From positions 1 through 64,000 of the forward strand of contig NZ_CAMYLS010000033.1 in the NCBI RefSeq assembly GCF_947259345.1: DNA of 64,000 bases, read 5' to 3'. The first letter of the stretch is position 1; the number at the start of each line of letters is the position of its first letter. Of the stretch, positions 28,925 to 38,336 are shown piece by piece. Both the position numbers and the translations under genes were made by a program. The notes beneath the pieces were generated by a model that was not told where the DNA came from, searched no databases, and saw only the letters and a list, made by a program, of their open reading frames with translations. The DNA is from an uncultured Maricaulis sp. Its GTDB lineage: Bacteria > Pseudomonadota > Alphaproteobacteria > Caulobacterales > Maricaulaceae.

Positions 28925-29974
28925 TCACATGGCGGCGCGTTTTATATCAGGCGCACCGTCTTGGCCAGCATCGTCTGCGGTTTCCGCTGCGGCCTGTTGC
29001 GCGGCGATCTCGGCCTTTCGCTTGGCGGCTTCGGCGCGAGCCTGCAGGCGCTTGCGCAGATTGGAGACTGTGCGGCCGATCTCGTCCTTCGAGCGCTCGA
29101 TCGTGTCGCCATTGGCAAAGGCGGCATAGGTACCCATGGCCAATTCCTTGACCAGTTTCAGAACCCCCGAGTCGGCATTGCGACCATCCCCAAGGACAGC
29201 AATCTGATCGATCAGGGCCGCAGCGACTTCTGTCGCCTCGCGGCGCCCCGCGCGCAGGACATGGGCTCTCAACTCACGCGCCGCCCGCTCGAGATCCTTG
29301 ACGTCGAGGGCAACCGGAACCTTGCCCTGCTCGCTATTCTTCGAGGCTTCCAACTCGACCGAGATGACAATGCGCATGGCCACGCGGCGCACGCGCTCGG
29401 CCGTAACGGCTTCACGCGCTTCGCGCACCCATTGCTGGCCGTTGTTCAGCGCCTCTTCATCGTTCTCGACGGTCGCTTTCAGGAAATTCGGGACGGTAAT
29501 CGGCGGAGCGTCCGTTGCGCGCTCAGTGTCCTTGCGGCGATCCGGGCCGATATAGTCGGAAGTGACGATGAAGTCCTTGCGGCCCTTGATCAGGGTCTTG
29601 ACCCGCTCTTCGGCGAACATGGTCGAGAATGGGCGGACGATGACATCGTCGGCACCGCATTCAATCGCCTTGCGGATATGGCCCGTATCGCGACTCCAGG
29701 TCGTCAGGAGCAGCACGACGAAGGGGTTAGAGCCCACCTCGCCCCGACGGATCGATCGCACCAGGTTGAATATGTCCGTATCGGTCGCGCTCGATTCCGC
29801 GACGATCAGGGTGTGAGCGCCCTCCGCGATTCCATTCTTGAAATCGGTCAGGGACGCGACGCACTCGATCTGGCGAAAGCCGATCTCGAAGAGCGCGTAT
29901 CGCGTCGTCCGCTGATTGACGTGAATGGGGTCGAAAAGCAGGACGGAAGCCCGGGTGTAGTCGATATCGGCCAT
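28925..29974 (-). CDS. Atypical receiver-domain protein
   Basis: A 349-residue protein whose first 125 residues have the receiver (REC) fold: VLLFDPIHVN at beta-1 with D15, LIVAES at beta-3, VVLLLTTWS at beta-4 and VIVRPFS at beta-5. The phospho-acceptor position holds Glu (E60) instead of Asp and the invariant Lys is Arg (R114), so classic phosphorylation is unlikely and a constitutive, phosphomimetic state is possible. After a linker comes an alpha-helical region (about 165-300) and a charged coiled-coil tail (RLQARAEAAKRKAEIAAQQA). No DNA-binding or enzymatic output domain is seen. It lies between tpiA and secG on the same strand. Function unknown. Confidence 0.7.
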   Translation of the reverse strand: MADIDYTRASVLLFDPIHVNQRTTRYALFEIGFRQIECVASLTDFKNGIAEGAHTLIVAESSATDTDIFNLVRSIRRGEVGSNPFVVLLLTTWSRDTGHIRKAIECGADDVIVRPFSTMFAEERVKTLIKGRKDFIVTSDYIGPDRRKDTERATDAPPITVPNFLKATVENDEEALNNGQQWVREAREAVTAERVRRVAMRIVISVELEASKNSEQGKVPVALDVKDLERAARELRAHVLRAGRREATEVAAALIDQIAVLGDGRNADSGVLKLVKELAMGTYAAFANGDTIERSKDEIGRTVSNLRKRLQARAEAAKRKAEIAAQQAAAETADDAGQDGAPDIKRAAM

Positions 29975-30049
29975 ACTCGGTTCGGCTCCACAAGCGGCGA
30001 AACAGGAAACTAGGAATATCGACCCTGCCGCAAATAGGTTTCGATCCGC

Positions 30050-30802
30050 TTACCGAAGTGGTTCGGATTTGCGACTGACGGCCGCGATAATGGCTGAAAA
30101 ATCAATGGATTTCAGGCTTGCGCCACCCACAAGCGCGCCGTCCACATCGTCCAGGCCCAACAAGTCTGCGGCATTTCCGGGCTTCACCGAACCACCATAT
30201 AAAATACAAGTAGTTAGTGGGTCAGGCAGGCATTCCCGAATGGCTGAATGCATGTTCGCGACATCGTCAACCGAAGCGGTCAAACCGGTCCCGATCGCCC
30301 ACACCGGCTCATAAGCTATGACCAGAGGCATATCGCGCGACTTTTCTGGCAAGGAACCGGCCAGCTGGCTGGCGACCACCTCGACTGCGCGGCCGGCTTC
30401 CCGCTCCTCGCGCGTTTCACCCACGCAAATCACCGGTACCAGTCCGGCCTCGAGAGCGGCCTCTGACTTCGCGCGCACCAGCGCGTCTGTCTCGCCGTGA
30501 TCTGCCCGGCGCTCGGAATGACCGACAATCACATGACTCGCGCCAGCTTCACGCAACATGGGGGCGGAAATATCACCTGTATGGGCACCGGATTGTCGGG
30601 CATGGCAATCCTGGCCACCAACGCGGATACCACTGCCGGCACAGGCCTGGGCCGCCTGGTAGAGCAAGGTGCTGGGCGGGCAGATCAGGATTTCGGCTTG
30701 AGAATTCCTCGCGGCCGGCGCGATGGCATCAAAGAAGTCGAGCGATGAGACCGACCCGTTCATTTTCCAATTGCCTGCGATAAGTGTGCGACGCGCCATC
30801 AT
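30050..30802 (-). CDS. tpiA: Triosephosphate isomerase
   Basis: A TIM-barrel enzyme of about 250 residues interconverting dihydroxyacetone phosphate and glyceraldehyde 3-phosphate. Active-site Lys is in GNWKMNG, catalytic His in VGHSERR, catalytic Glu in AYEPVWAIGTG, and the phosphate-binding loop GGSVKPGNA. Two adjacent ATG codons (30802 and 30799) can start it; a GGGGA lies just before. The upstream frame to 30892 is not used. It is divergent from ppiD and begins a minus-strand run towards pyrG. Confidence 0.95.
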   Translation of the reverse strand: MMARRTLIAGNWKMNGSVSSLDFFDAIAPAARNSQAEILICPPSTLLYQAAQACAGSGIRVGGQDCHARQSGAHTGDISAPMLREAGASHVIVGHSERRADHGETDALVRAKSEAALEAGLVPVICVGETREEREAGRAVEVVASQLAGSLPEKSRDMPLVIAYEPVWAIGTGLTASVDDVANMHSAIRECLPDPLTTCILYGGSVKPGNAADLLGLDDVDGALVGGASLKSIDFSAIIAAVSRKSEPLR

Positions 30803-30974
30803 GCTTCCCCGACTGGCTGATCCCATCCCCACGATGGGCGGCAGGAGTAATCGCCAAATCCGGGCTTCGCAACGGGTCGAACGGACAATCACAGATCAAC
30901 CGCCCCTCGTGCTTGCGACCACTTGACCGCGCCGCTACCTTCCGCGCGACGTTTTTCAAAGGCATTCCACTTCC

Positions 30975-32912
30975 ATGCTGTCCAATTTCCGGTCTTTCGC
31001 CCAGTCGCCCTTCGCGCTGGTCATCATTGTTCTTCTCGTCCTGGCCTTTGCCATTGCCCTGCCCGGCAGCGGCGGCATCTTCACCGGTAGCGGTGATGCC
31101 GTGGTCACGGTGGGCCCGGAACGGATCAGCCAACGCGAACTGGCCAGCGCCTTCAATGGCGAGGTCCGCCGCCTGCAGGAACAGGATTCCTCGATCACTG
31201 CCGAACAGGCGCGATCCCAGGGCCTTGGACAACAAGTCTTGCAACAGCAAATCACGCTCGCGGCATTTGCGGCTCGAGCGCGGGAGCTTGGGCTGGAAGT
31301 ATCCAACCAGGCCATCGTGCGCGAGGTCGCCGATATTCCGGCCTTTCTCAATCCGGTGACCGAAGAGTTCGATCGCGATTCAATGGTGGCGGCCCTGCGG
31401 CGCGTCGGCATGAGCGAGGATCAGTTCGCCGACAATATCGAGGGTGATCTGCTGCGCAGTCAGCTCATTGCCACCCTGGCCGGTTTTTCCGGCTCGCCCG
31501 CCCAGATGGCCCAGACACGATATCTCGTGGCGGAAGAGCGCCGCCGCGTGACAGGCTTGCTCATCGATGCGTCGACCGCCGATGAAATCCCCGATCCCAG
31601 CGACGCGGAATTGGAGACCTTCATCGCCGAGACGCCCGGCCAGAACGGTCAGCCACTCTTCACCCGACCTGAATTTCGCGCCTTCACCCTGGTCCGCCTG
31701 CAACTCCAGGACTTCATACGCGACGTCGCGATCGACGAGGACTTCCTGCGTGAGACCTATGAATATGAGCTGGCCACCGGTCGGCTTGGCAGCCCGGCAC
31801 TGCGCAGCTTCGCCCAGTTGACCACTCCGGATGAAGCCACCGCCCAGGCCGCTGCCGCGCGTCTGGAATCCGGCGAGTCGCCGGCCGCTGTTGCCGCAGC
31901 GCTCGGTCTGGATGCCCCGCTGGTACAGGACGACGTCGAGATCGACGATATCCCGGACAGCCAGCTGGCGGCGGCCGTGTTCGCCATGGCGGCCGATTCT
32001 GCGGCAGCTGTGGAAGGCCGTTTCGCCTGGAATGCAATCCTCGTCACCGCCGCCGAGGAGGCTGTCGTCCCGACATTCGAAGACGAGCGTGATCGCCTGC
32101 AGACTGAAGCCGCCCGGGCCCAGGCCACCGACGACCTTTATGATGCTGTGGAACGCTTGGAGACAGCACGGGCCGACGGCGCTTCACTCGAGTCTGCCGC
32201 GGAAACCGCGGGCGTCCCGCTGGAAATCTATCAGCCGCTGGCCTTGAACTCGTTTGATGAGGATCTTGAATTTGATCCTGCCCGCTATCAGGCCCTCGCT
32301 CCGGAACTCCTCCCTGCCGTTTTCGACGCGGTTGAAGGCTTTGCGATTGACCTGCGCACGTTCAATGACACGGACTTCTATACCCTGCGCGTTGACCGGA
32401 TCATTCCGAGTCGGCCGTTCGAGCTGGACGAAGTCCGTGAACAGGCCGAAAGCCGCTGGCGTTCGATCCAAGTCGACACCCAGCTCCGCGCCCGCGCCGA
32501 GGAAGCGCTCGCACAACTGGAATCCGGCGACGACATGGAAATCGTATCGCTGACGTCGGGCGGCCGCACCGAGACCTCGACCCTGCAGCGCGGACAGACC
32601 GCCGGCGCCTTCAATCAGCTGGCCGTTTCGACCGCGTTCAACATGAATGTCGGTGACATCGAGATGCTTCCGGTCGGTGAAGGTCGTTATCTGCTGCTGA
32701 CCGTCAATGAGATCATTCCGGCCGATATCGCCGAGGCACCGGCCTCCGACCTCGCCGGGATCAGCGCTGACATCGACGCCCAGCTTGGCAATGATGTCCT
32801 TCAGGCAACGCGCGAATATCTGATCCGGGAGTACGGTATCACCGATGAATCCGTCGATGCCCGCCTGTTCTCGCTGGCCATTGGCGAGACCGACCCCAAC
32901 GCGCCGCGATGA
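30975..32912 (+). CDS. ppiD: PpiD-like periplasmic folding factor (SurA-N/parvulin family)
   Basis: A 645-residue protein with one N-terminal TM helix (PFALVIIVLLVLAFAIALP) and a large periplasmic part. It has the SurA-N-like chaperone domain (VGPERISQRELASAFNGE onward) and a diverged parvulin-type central region; coiled helices follow. As in PpiD it would help newly exported outer-membrane proteins fold near SecYEG. Catalytic parvulin residues are not clear, so prolyl isomerase activity may be lost. It directly precedes trpE with a four-base overlap (ATGA), the conserved alphaproteobacterial order. The gene symbol is by analogy. Confidence 0.8.
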   Translation: MLSNFRSFAQSPFALVIIVLLVLAFAIALPGSGGIFTGSGDAVVTVGPERISQRELASAFNGEVRRLQEQDSSITAEQARSQGLGQQVLQQQITLAAFAARARELGLEVSNQAIVREVADIPAFLNPVTEEFDRDSMVAALRRVGMSEDQFADNIEGDLLRSQLIATLAGFSGSPAQMAQTRYLVAEERRRVTGLLIDASTADEIPDPSDAELETFIAETPGQNGQPLFTRPEFRAFTLVRLQLQDFIRDVAIDEDFLRETYEYELATGRLGSPALRSFAQLTTPDEATAQAAAARLESGESPAAVAAALGLDAPLVQDDVEIDDIPDSQLAAAVFAMAADSAAAVEGRFAWNAILVTAAEEAVVPTFEDERDRLQTEAARAQATDDLYDAVERLETARADGASLESAAETAGVPLEIYQPLALNSFDEDLEFDPARYQALAPELLPAVFDAVEGFAIDLRTFNDTDFYTLRVDRIIPSRPFELDEVREQAESRWRSIQVDTQLRARAEEALAQLESGDDMEIVSLTSGGRTETSTLQRGQTAGAFNQLAVSTAFNMNVGDIEMLPVGEGRYLLLTVNEIIPADIAEAPASDLAGISADIDAQLGNDVLQATREYLIREYGITDESVDARLFSLAIGETDPNAPR

Positions 32913-34414
32913 CACCTCACGCGCCGATCGCACCCGATTTCCGGACGGTCGCCGAGTGTCTGGAAAAGGGTGAGACCTGCGTCCTGCAGGCGCGGCGTGT
33001 GGATGACCTCCTGACGCCGGTGGCGGCTTATCTGCGCCTTTCTACCAACCAGCCGAACAGCTTCCTTCTGGAGTCCGTTGAAGGCGGCGCCTGGCGCGGC
33101 CGCTACTCGGCCATCGGACTCGATCCGGACCTGATCTGGCAGTGCCGCGACGGTGTTGTCTCGCAGGCCACCGGAATGGATGTCGCGGCGCGCCGGTTCA
33201 CGCCGATCGACACGGAACCCATGACCGCGCTGCGGGAGGCCATAGAGGCCGCGCACTGTCCCCTCCCCGACGACGCGCCGCCGCTCGCATCCGGACTTTT
33301 CGGCTATGTCGGGTATGACATGGTCCGTTACCTTGAGCGCCTGCCCGAGGGGGCAGCTCCGGATCCGCTTGGCTTGCCCGAATCCGTCCTCCTGCGACCT
33401 CAAACCATGATCGTCTTCGATGCGCTGAAGCAGGAAATTCAGGTATATTGCCCGGTCCGTCCCGGCGAGTATTCCGCCCGGGAGGCCTATGACGCGGCCG
33501 TCGAGCGCCTGCAGACAACATTGCAGCGGCTGGCCGGTAGCACGCCCGAGCTCGCTCGTCCCGTCGGCGCGCTGGGAGAACGCCAATCCAACCGCTCGCC
33601 GGAGGATTACCGCGCGGCAGTGGACACCGCCCGCGACTATATTCGCGCCGGAGACGCCTTCCAGGTGGTACCCAGCCAGCGCTTCTCGGCCGATTATCCG
33701 GGCGATCCTTTCTGGGTCTATCGTTCCCTGCGACGGCTTAACCCGTCGCCCTTCCTGTTCTTTTTCCGTTTCGACGGCTTTGAAGTGGTGGGCTCCAGCC
33801 CGGAAATCCTGGTCCGACTGCGCGATGATGTCGTGACCATCCGGCCGATTGCCGGCACCCGTCCGCGCGGGCAGACGCCGGCCGAGGACGATGCCCATGA
33901 GGCAGACCTGCTGGCCGATCCGAAGGAACGCTCGGAACATCTCATGCTGCTGGATCTGGGCCGCAATGATGTCGGCCGTATCGCCAAGCCCGGAACGGTG
34001 CGCATTACTGCGCGCGAGATCGTTGAACGCTACAGCCACGTCATGCACATCGTATCCAATGTCGAGGGCGATCTGGCCGACAAGGAAGACGTGGTTTCAG
34101 CCCTGTTTGCCGGCTTCCCGGCCGGCACGGTCTCCGGCGCGCCCAAGGTCAGGGCGATGGAGATCATCGACGAGCTGGAACCACACCGGCGCGGCGTCTA
34201 TGCCGGTGCTGTTGGCTATTTCAGCGCGGATGGCGGCATGGACACGGCGATCGCCTTGCGCACCGCCGTGTTCAAGGATGGCCGCATGTACGTCCAGGCT
34301 GGCGCTGGCGTGGTGCTCGACAGTGATCCGGAGTCCGAACGCGTGGAGACGGTCAACAAGGCGGCCGCCCTGTTCCGCGCGGCGGAAGACTCACTCGGTC
34401 AGCGAGGCCTGTAG
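32909..34414 (+). CDS. trpE: Anthranilate synthase component I
   Basis: A 501-residue chorismate-using enzyme of tryptophan synthesis. Typical features: the N-terminal feedback region with LLESVEGG, the chorismate-binding core with VGSSPEIL, IRPIAGTRPRG, DLGRNDVGR and the C-terminal GYFSADGGMDTAIALRT. It pairs with TrpG for glutamine-derived ammonia. No leader peptide or attenuator can precede it because it overlaps ppiD by four bases. Its last 24 bp overlap the end of a convergent deacetylase gene, which separates it from trpG. Confidence 0.96.
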   Translation: MTPHAPIAPDFRTVAECLEKGETCVLQARRVDDLLTPVAAYLRLSTNQPNSFLLESVEGGAWRGRYSAIGLDPDLIWQCRDGVVSQATGMDVAARRFTPIDTEPMTALREAIEAAHCPLPDDAPPLASGLFGYVGYDMVRYLERLPEGAAPDPLGLPESVLLRPQTMIVFDALKQEIQVYCPVRPGEYSAREAYDAAVERLQTTLQRLAGSTPELARPVGALGERQSNRSPEDYRAAVDTARDYIRAGDAFQVVPSQRFSADYPGDPFWVYRSLRRLNPSPFLFFFRFDGFEVVGSSPEILVRLRDDVVTIRPIAGTRPRGQTPAEDDAHEADLLADPKERSEHLMLLDLGRNDVGRIAKPGTVRITAREIVERYSHVMHIVSNVEGDLADKEDVVSALFAGFPAGTVSGAPKVRAMEIIDELEPHRRGVYAGAVGYFSADGGMDTAIALRTAVFKDGRMYVQAGAGVVLDSDPESERVETVNKAAALFRAAEDSLGQRGL

Positions 34415-35422
34415 GCCGGGCTCCGCGGCGAAGAGCCGGTCTGCCAGCGCCCCCGTGGTGACGAATTCCAGGTCCGAGACCGCATCGCTTGCCAGCCAGG
34501 CTTCCAGCACATCCAGCGTCAGATCATGCGGATGCCCGATCATGACAGCATAGCCGTTATCGCGGGCCCGCTGGGCAGCTTCCTCGAGCCGGGCCTGGAT
34601 CGCGGCGTGGTCGAGATCATGGTCCAGGAAGATATCGCGCGCGAGCGTGCGCAATCCCAGACCGGCCGCAACCGCACCGCCGCGGCTATTCGCCGTAGTC
34701 AGACTGTCGAGAAAAACCGGGTTTTCGTGCGAGATGGCCGAAAGTGCGACCCGCAGCGCCCTCGGGTCGGCTGTGAAGCGACTGCCCATGTGGTTATTGA
34801 GCCCAACCGCGCCCGGCACTTGGGCCATGGCCCAGCGCATGCGGGCCTGCAGATCGACATCACTCAGGCCGATCCGCAGGGCATTCGGCCCCGGATCCGC
34901 CAGGCCGATCGGTTCCATGGGCATATGCAGGAGCACATCATGACCCGCTTGCCGCGCCAGCGCCGCCAGCGGTGTCGCAGCTTCGGCATAGGGCAGGATC
35001 GCCACGGTGACCGGGACCGGCAAGGCCAGAACCCGTTGCGCAGCATCCACGTCGAGCCCGACATCATCAATGACCAGCACCAGACGTGCCTTGTCGGTGG
35101 CGGGCGTCGGCGCGTTGTCAGGGGCCATGACAACAGGGCTCATATTTGATGCAGTATTGTCGATCGGCGCCGCGAGCACCGCGGTTTCCACGCTTGGCGC
35201 TTCCGATTCGAGCGAATCGAAATTGCGTGCCCCGGTGACCCGAATGCCCTGGTGGCGGGACGGCACCTCCGCCGAGGCGCTGGCCGGCGCTGGAAGCGCG
35301 CCATTGCTGGCGGCGGAAAACACAACAGCACCAAGCAGATAGGCTGCAGCTGCCAATGCCCCGGCGAAAGCGGGGATGGCGGAGTGGCGAGCCTTAAGGG
35401 ATGTGCGGCGCAAGGAAGACAT
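34391..35422 (-). CDS. Divergent polysaccharide deacetylase family protein
   Basis: A 343-residue exported or membrane-anchored protein of the divergent polysaccharide deacetylase (YibQ-type) family. An N-terminal hydrophobic segment (about residues 18-40) is followed by a linker and the domain with ARLVLVIDDVGLD, PVPVTVAILPYA, HDVLLHMPMEP, LNNHMGSRFT and GHPHDLTLDVLEAW. The DD and HxxxH-like pieces place it in the NodB-like barrel; classic deacetylase residues are partly changed. It may act on peptidoglycan or polysaccharide. It lies on the opposite strand between trpE and trpG and overlaps the end of trpE by 24 bp. Confidence 0.83.
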   Translation of the reverse strand: MSSLRRTSLKARHSAIPAFAGALAAAAYLLGAVVFSAASNGALPAPASASAEVPSRHQGIRVTGARNFDSLESEAPSVETAVLAAPIDNTASNMSPVVMAPDNAPTPATDKARLVLVIDDVGLDVDAAQRVLALPVPVTVAILPYAEAATPLAALARQAGHDVLLHMPMEPIGLADPGPNALRIGLSDVDLQARMRWAMAQVPGAVGLNNHMGSRFTADPRALRVALSAISHENPVFLDSLTTANSRGGAVAAGLGLRTLARDIFLDHDLDHAAIQARLEEAAQRARDNGYAVMIGHPHDLTLDVLEAWLASDAVSDLEFVTTGALADRLFAAEPGLQASLTE

Positions 35423-35520
35423 GCCCCCAGCTCGCGCGAACGCGGTTAATCAGGCGTTAATGCGCTGGCGGGATTGGCGAAACCGGATGGCCTGACTAGT
35501 TTGGCGGCAGGGAGATCGCC

Positions 35521-36111
35521 ATGCTGCTCATCATCGACAATTACGACAGCTTCACCTTCAACCTCGTCCACTATTTCCAGGAATTGGGCGCAGAGACGAC
35601 GGTGATCCGCAATGATGCCATGAGCGCAGCCGAGGCGCTGGGCCTGGGCGCGACCGGGATCGTGCTCTCGCCCGGGCCCTGTGACCCGGATCGCGCCGGG
35701 ATCTGCCTCGAGGTGATCGCACAGGCTCCCCAAGATCTGCCAATTCTCGGTGTTTGTCTGGGCCATCAATCCATCGGCCAGGTCTTTGGCGGCGAAGTTG
35801 TCTCCGCCAAGGCGATCATGCATGGCAAGACCAGCCCGGTGACCCATGATGGCAGCGGCCTGTTTACCGGCCTGCCAAGCCCCTTCACCGCGACACGCTA
35901 CCACTCCCTCGCGGTGCGGCCGGAAAGCGTGCCGGAAATATTGATCGCCAATGCCCACACCGCCGATGGTGAAATCATGGGCCTGAGGCATCGCGACCGT
36001 CCCATTCACGGGGTCCAGTTTCACCCTGAATCCATCGCGTCGGAACACGGACACGCCCTGCTGCGCAACTTCCTCGACCTGACCGGTCTCCCCCGCGCAG
36101 CCGCGGCCTGA
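35521..36111 (+). CDS. trpG: Anthranilate synthase component II (glutamine amidotransferase)
   Basis: A 196-residue class I glutamine amidotransferase. Start [29 protein letters not shown]; catalytic Cys in [13 protein letters not shown]; catalytic His and Glu in [12 protein letters not shown]. It provides ammonia to TrpE. The deacetylase gene is divergent with a 98-bp gap, so trpG probably has its own promoter in this organism. trpD follows after 299 bp. Confidence 0.95.
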   Translation: MLLIIDNYDSFTFNLVHYFQELGAETTVIRNDAMSAAEALGLGATGIVLSPGPCDPDRAGICLEVIAQAPQDLPILGVCLGHQSIGQVFGGEVVSAKAIMHGKTSPVTHDGSGLFTGLPSPFTATRYHSLAVRPESVPEILIANAHTADGEIMGLRHRDRPIHGVQFHPESIASEHGHALLRNFLDLTGLPRAAAA

Positions 36112-36410
36112 GCCGACACCTGTCCAGGCCGGCAGCGGGTGATCGTTGAATTGCCGCAGCGCCCGCGCTAACTCGTGGGGGTTCGCTTTGTTCAACCCGG
36201 TGACAGGTATGCCGTCCTTGCCCGCTCCACATCCGATTTTGCCGGTGCCTTGCGCCGAGCGCTTGGCTGTCTGCGGCGCGACGCGCGTTCGATACACTCA
36301 ACCGGCAGGCCGATGGCGCAGGGATCATCGATGGCGCCTTCTCGCGTCCTGACCGACCGGTAAGCGGCCATTAGGGCCGTGCTTGATCCTGCCCAGCGAA
36401 ACGACAGACC
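36112..36410. other. 299-bp gap between trpG and trpD, no clear gene
   Basis: Several short open frames exist on both strands (up to about 180 residues on the minus strand), but none has a recognisable family, a good ribosome binding site or neighbourhood support. The gap is larger than usual between these two trp genes. It might hold a remnant or a small unrecognised gene; I cannot say more. Confidence 0.4.
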
Positions 36411-37430
36411 ATGCAAAACATTTCCGAATGCCTGACCGCCTTTGCCCGCGGTGACTTTCCTGCCGACGCGGCGATCGCGGGCGCTTTTGACGAACTGATG
36501 TCGGGCGATGTTCCCGACGCCGCGATCGGCGGCTTCCTGATCGGCCTCGCAGCCCTCGGCGAGCGCCCGAGTGATATCGCCTCCGGGGCCCGCGCCCTGC
36601 GCAGCCGCATGACCCGCATCACCGCACCGGACGGCGCCATCGACACCTGCGGCACAGGCGGCGATGGAAAGGGCGCGTGGAACATCTCCACTACCGCGGC
36701 CATAATCGCGGCCGGCGCCGGCGCGACGGTCGCCAAGCACGGCAATCGTGCCGCCTCATCCAAATCCGGATCCTCGGATGTCCTTGCCCAGCTCGGCGTC
36801 AAGCTCGACTGTCCGCCTGCGGCAGTGGTACGCTCCCTCGCCGAGGCGCGGGTTGGCTTTCTCTATGCCCCGGCTCACCATGCTGCCGTGCGCCATGTCG
36901 GCCCGGCGCGCCAGGCGCTCAAGGTCCGAACCGTCTTCAACCTGCTTGGTCCCCTCTCCAATCCGGCCGGTGTGAAACGGCAATTGCTGGGCGTCTACGA
37001 CAAGCGCTGGTTGTCTCCGATCGCTGAAGCCCTGCGTGATCTGGGATGCGAGCATGCGGTGGTCATCTGCGGCCAGGATGGCATGGACGAACTGACGACA
37101 ACGACCGGCTCGGACATTGCCGAGCTCAAGCACGGCGAGATCCGCACTTACAGTTTCCATCCGGAGGAGGCCGGTCTTCCGACTGTCGACGCAGCGGCCC
37201 TGCAAGGCGGAACGCCCGAGCGCAATGCGGAGGCCATCCGGGCCTTGCTCGATGGCGAAGCGGGTCCCTTCCGCGATATCGCGGTGCTCAATGCCGGGGC
37301 TGCCCTGATGCTGGCTGGCCTCGCGGACACCATTCCGGCCGGTACCCGGCTGGCCGAGGCCGCAATTGATGACGGGCGGGCGAAGGCCGCGCTCGAGCGC
37401 ATGGTTGCCATATCCCGCGGCGAGGCCTGA
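36411..37430 (+). CDS. trpD: Anthranilate phosphoribosyltransferase
   Basis: A 339-residue enzyme that joins anthranilate to phosphoribosyl pyrophosphate. Signature DTCGTGGDGKGAWNISTTAA, then AKHGNRAASSKSGSSDVLAQLG, and the NLLGPLSNPAGVKRQLLGVY stretch. Length and order are normal. It lies three bases upstream of trpC, so the two are translated from the same message. Confidence 0.96.
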   Translation: MQNISECLTAFARGDFPADAAIAGAFDELMSGDVPDAAIGGFLIGLAALGERPSDIASGARALRSRMTRITAPDGAIDTCGTGGDGKGAWNISTTAAIIAAGAGATVAKHGNRAASSKSGSSDVLAQLGVKLDCPPAAVVRSLAEARVGFLYAPAHHAAVRHVGPARQALKVRTVFNLLGPLSNPAGVKRQLLGVYDKRWLSPIAEALRDLGCEHAVVICGQDGMDELTTTTGSDIAELKHGEIRTYSFHPEEAGLPTVDAAALQGGTPERNAEAIRALLDGEAGPFRDIAVLNAGAALMLAGLADTIPAGTRLAEAAIDDGRAKAALERMVAISRGEA

Positions 37431-37433
37431 CCC

Positions 37434-38240
37434 ATGAGTACAACGCCCGACACACTGAACCGGATCGGCGCCTACAAGCGCGAGCATATCGAGGCCTGCA
37501 AATCCGCCCGGGCCTACGGAGAAATCGCCGCGGCGGCGCGCGATGCATCGCCAGTCCGTGGTTTTGCCTGTGCGCTCGCCAAAGCGCCAGGCGGGCTGGG
37601 CCTGATCGCGGAGATCAAGAAAGCCAGCCCGTCGAAGGGGTTGATCCGGGCGGACTTCGACCCGCCAGCCCTCGCTCGCGCCTATGAAGCCGGCGGTGCC
37701 GATTGCCTCTCAGTCCTGACCGACAGCCCAAGCTTTCAGGGGGCGGACAGCTTTCTCGCCGCCGCCCGGAATGCGGTCTCCCTGCCAGCTTTGCGCAAGG
37801 ACTTCATGTATGACACCTACCAGGTCGCCGAGGCTCGCCTGCTCGGCGCCGATGCCATCTTGGTCATCATGGCGGCGGTCGATGATGACACCGCTCGCGC
37901 CCTGATCGAGGAAGCGGCGCTCTGGTCGATGGATGTCCTGGTTGAAGTTCATGACGCGCCGGAGATGGAGCGGGCCCTGGCGCTCGACGTGCCTCTTCTG
38001 GGCATCAACAACCGGAATCTGCGTACATTCGAGACCAGCCTCGACACATTTGACGCCCTCGCCCCCATGGTCGGTGAGGATCATATACTGGTCGCCGAAA
38101 GCGGGATTTTCACTCCCGAGGACGCCGCCCGCGTCAAGGAGGCTGGCGCTCGGGCGCTTCTGGTCGGCGAGAGCCTGATGCGTCAGGACGATGTCGAAGC
38201 GGCAACACGCACGCTCATGGGGCCGAGCGCGGGCGCTTGA
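37434..38240 (+). CDS. trpC: Indole-3-glycerol phosphate synthase
   Basis: A 268-residue TIM-barrel enzyme of tryptophan synthesis. Visible: [16 protein letters not shown] (active-site Lys), [49 protein letters not shown] and the VAESGI motif with G/L near the end. It ends just upstream of lexA, with moaC and moeA, which usually stand between trpC and lexA in alphaproteobacteria, absent here. The lexA promoter begins inside the trpC stop region. Confidence 0.96.
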   Translation: MSTTPDTLNRIGAYKREHIEACKSARAYGEIAAAARDASPVRGFACALAKAPGGLGLIAEIKKASPSKGLIRADFDPPALARAYEAGGADCLSVLTDSPSFQGADSFLAAARNAVSLPALRKDFMYDTYQVAEARLLGADAILVIMAAVDDDTARALIEEAALWSMDVLVEVHDAPEMERALALDVPLLGINNRNLRTFETSLDTFDALAPMVGEDHILVAESGIFTPEDAARVKEAGARALLVGESLMRQDDVEAATRTLMGPSAGA

Positions 38241-38265
38241 CGGCCTCACAGAACACTTGTAGAAC
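38237..38265 (+). promoter_or_regulatory. lexA promoter with LexA (SOS) box
   Basis: TTGACG (38237-38242), 17-base spacer, TAGAAC (38260-38265) form the promoter. The LexA box GAACacttgtaGAAC (38251-38265) is the alphaproteobacterial direct-repeat operator GAAC-N7-GAAC and covers the spacer and the -10 region, as expected for autorepression. The same promoter geometry (TTGACG-N17-TAGAAC) is found before the small SOS-type gene at 62932. Confidence 0.85.
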
Positions 38266-38336
38266 AAAACCTCCTATTCCTGATTTGTTCCCGCGACACT
38301 GAGTCGGATTCAGGGAATGCGAACAAGGGGGTTGCC

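Noticed and set aside
32700-32908. Possible trp attenuator before trpE
   Set aside because: trpE overlaps ppiD by four bases, leaving no room for a leader peptide with tandem Trp codons and terminator.
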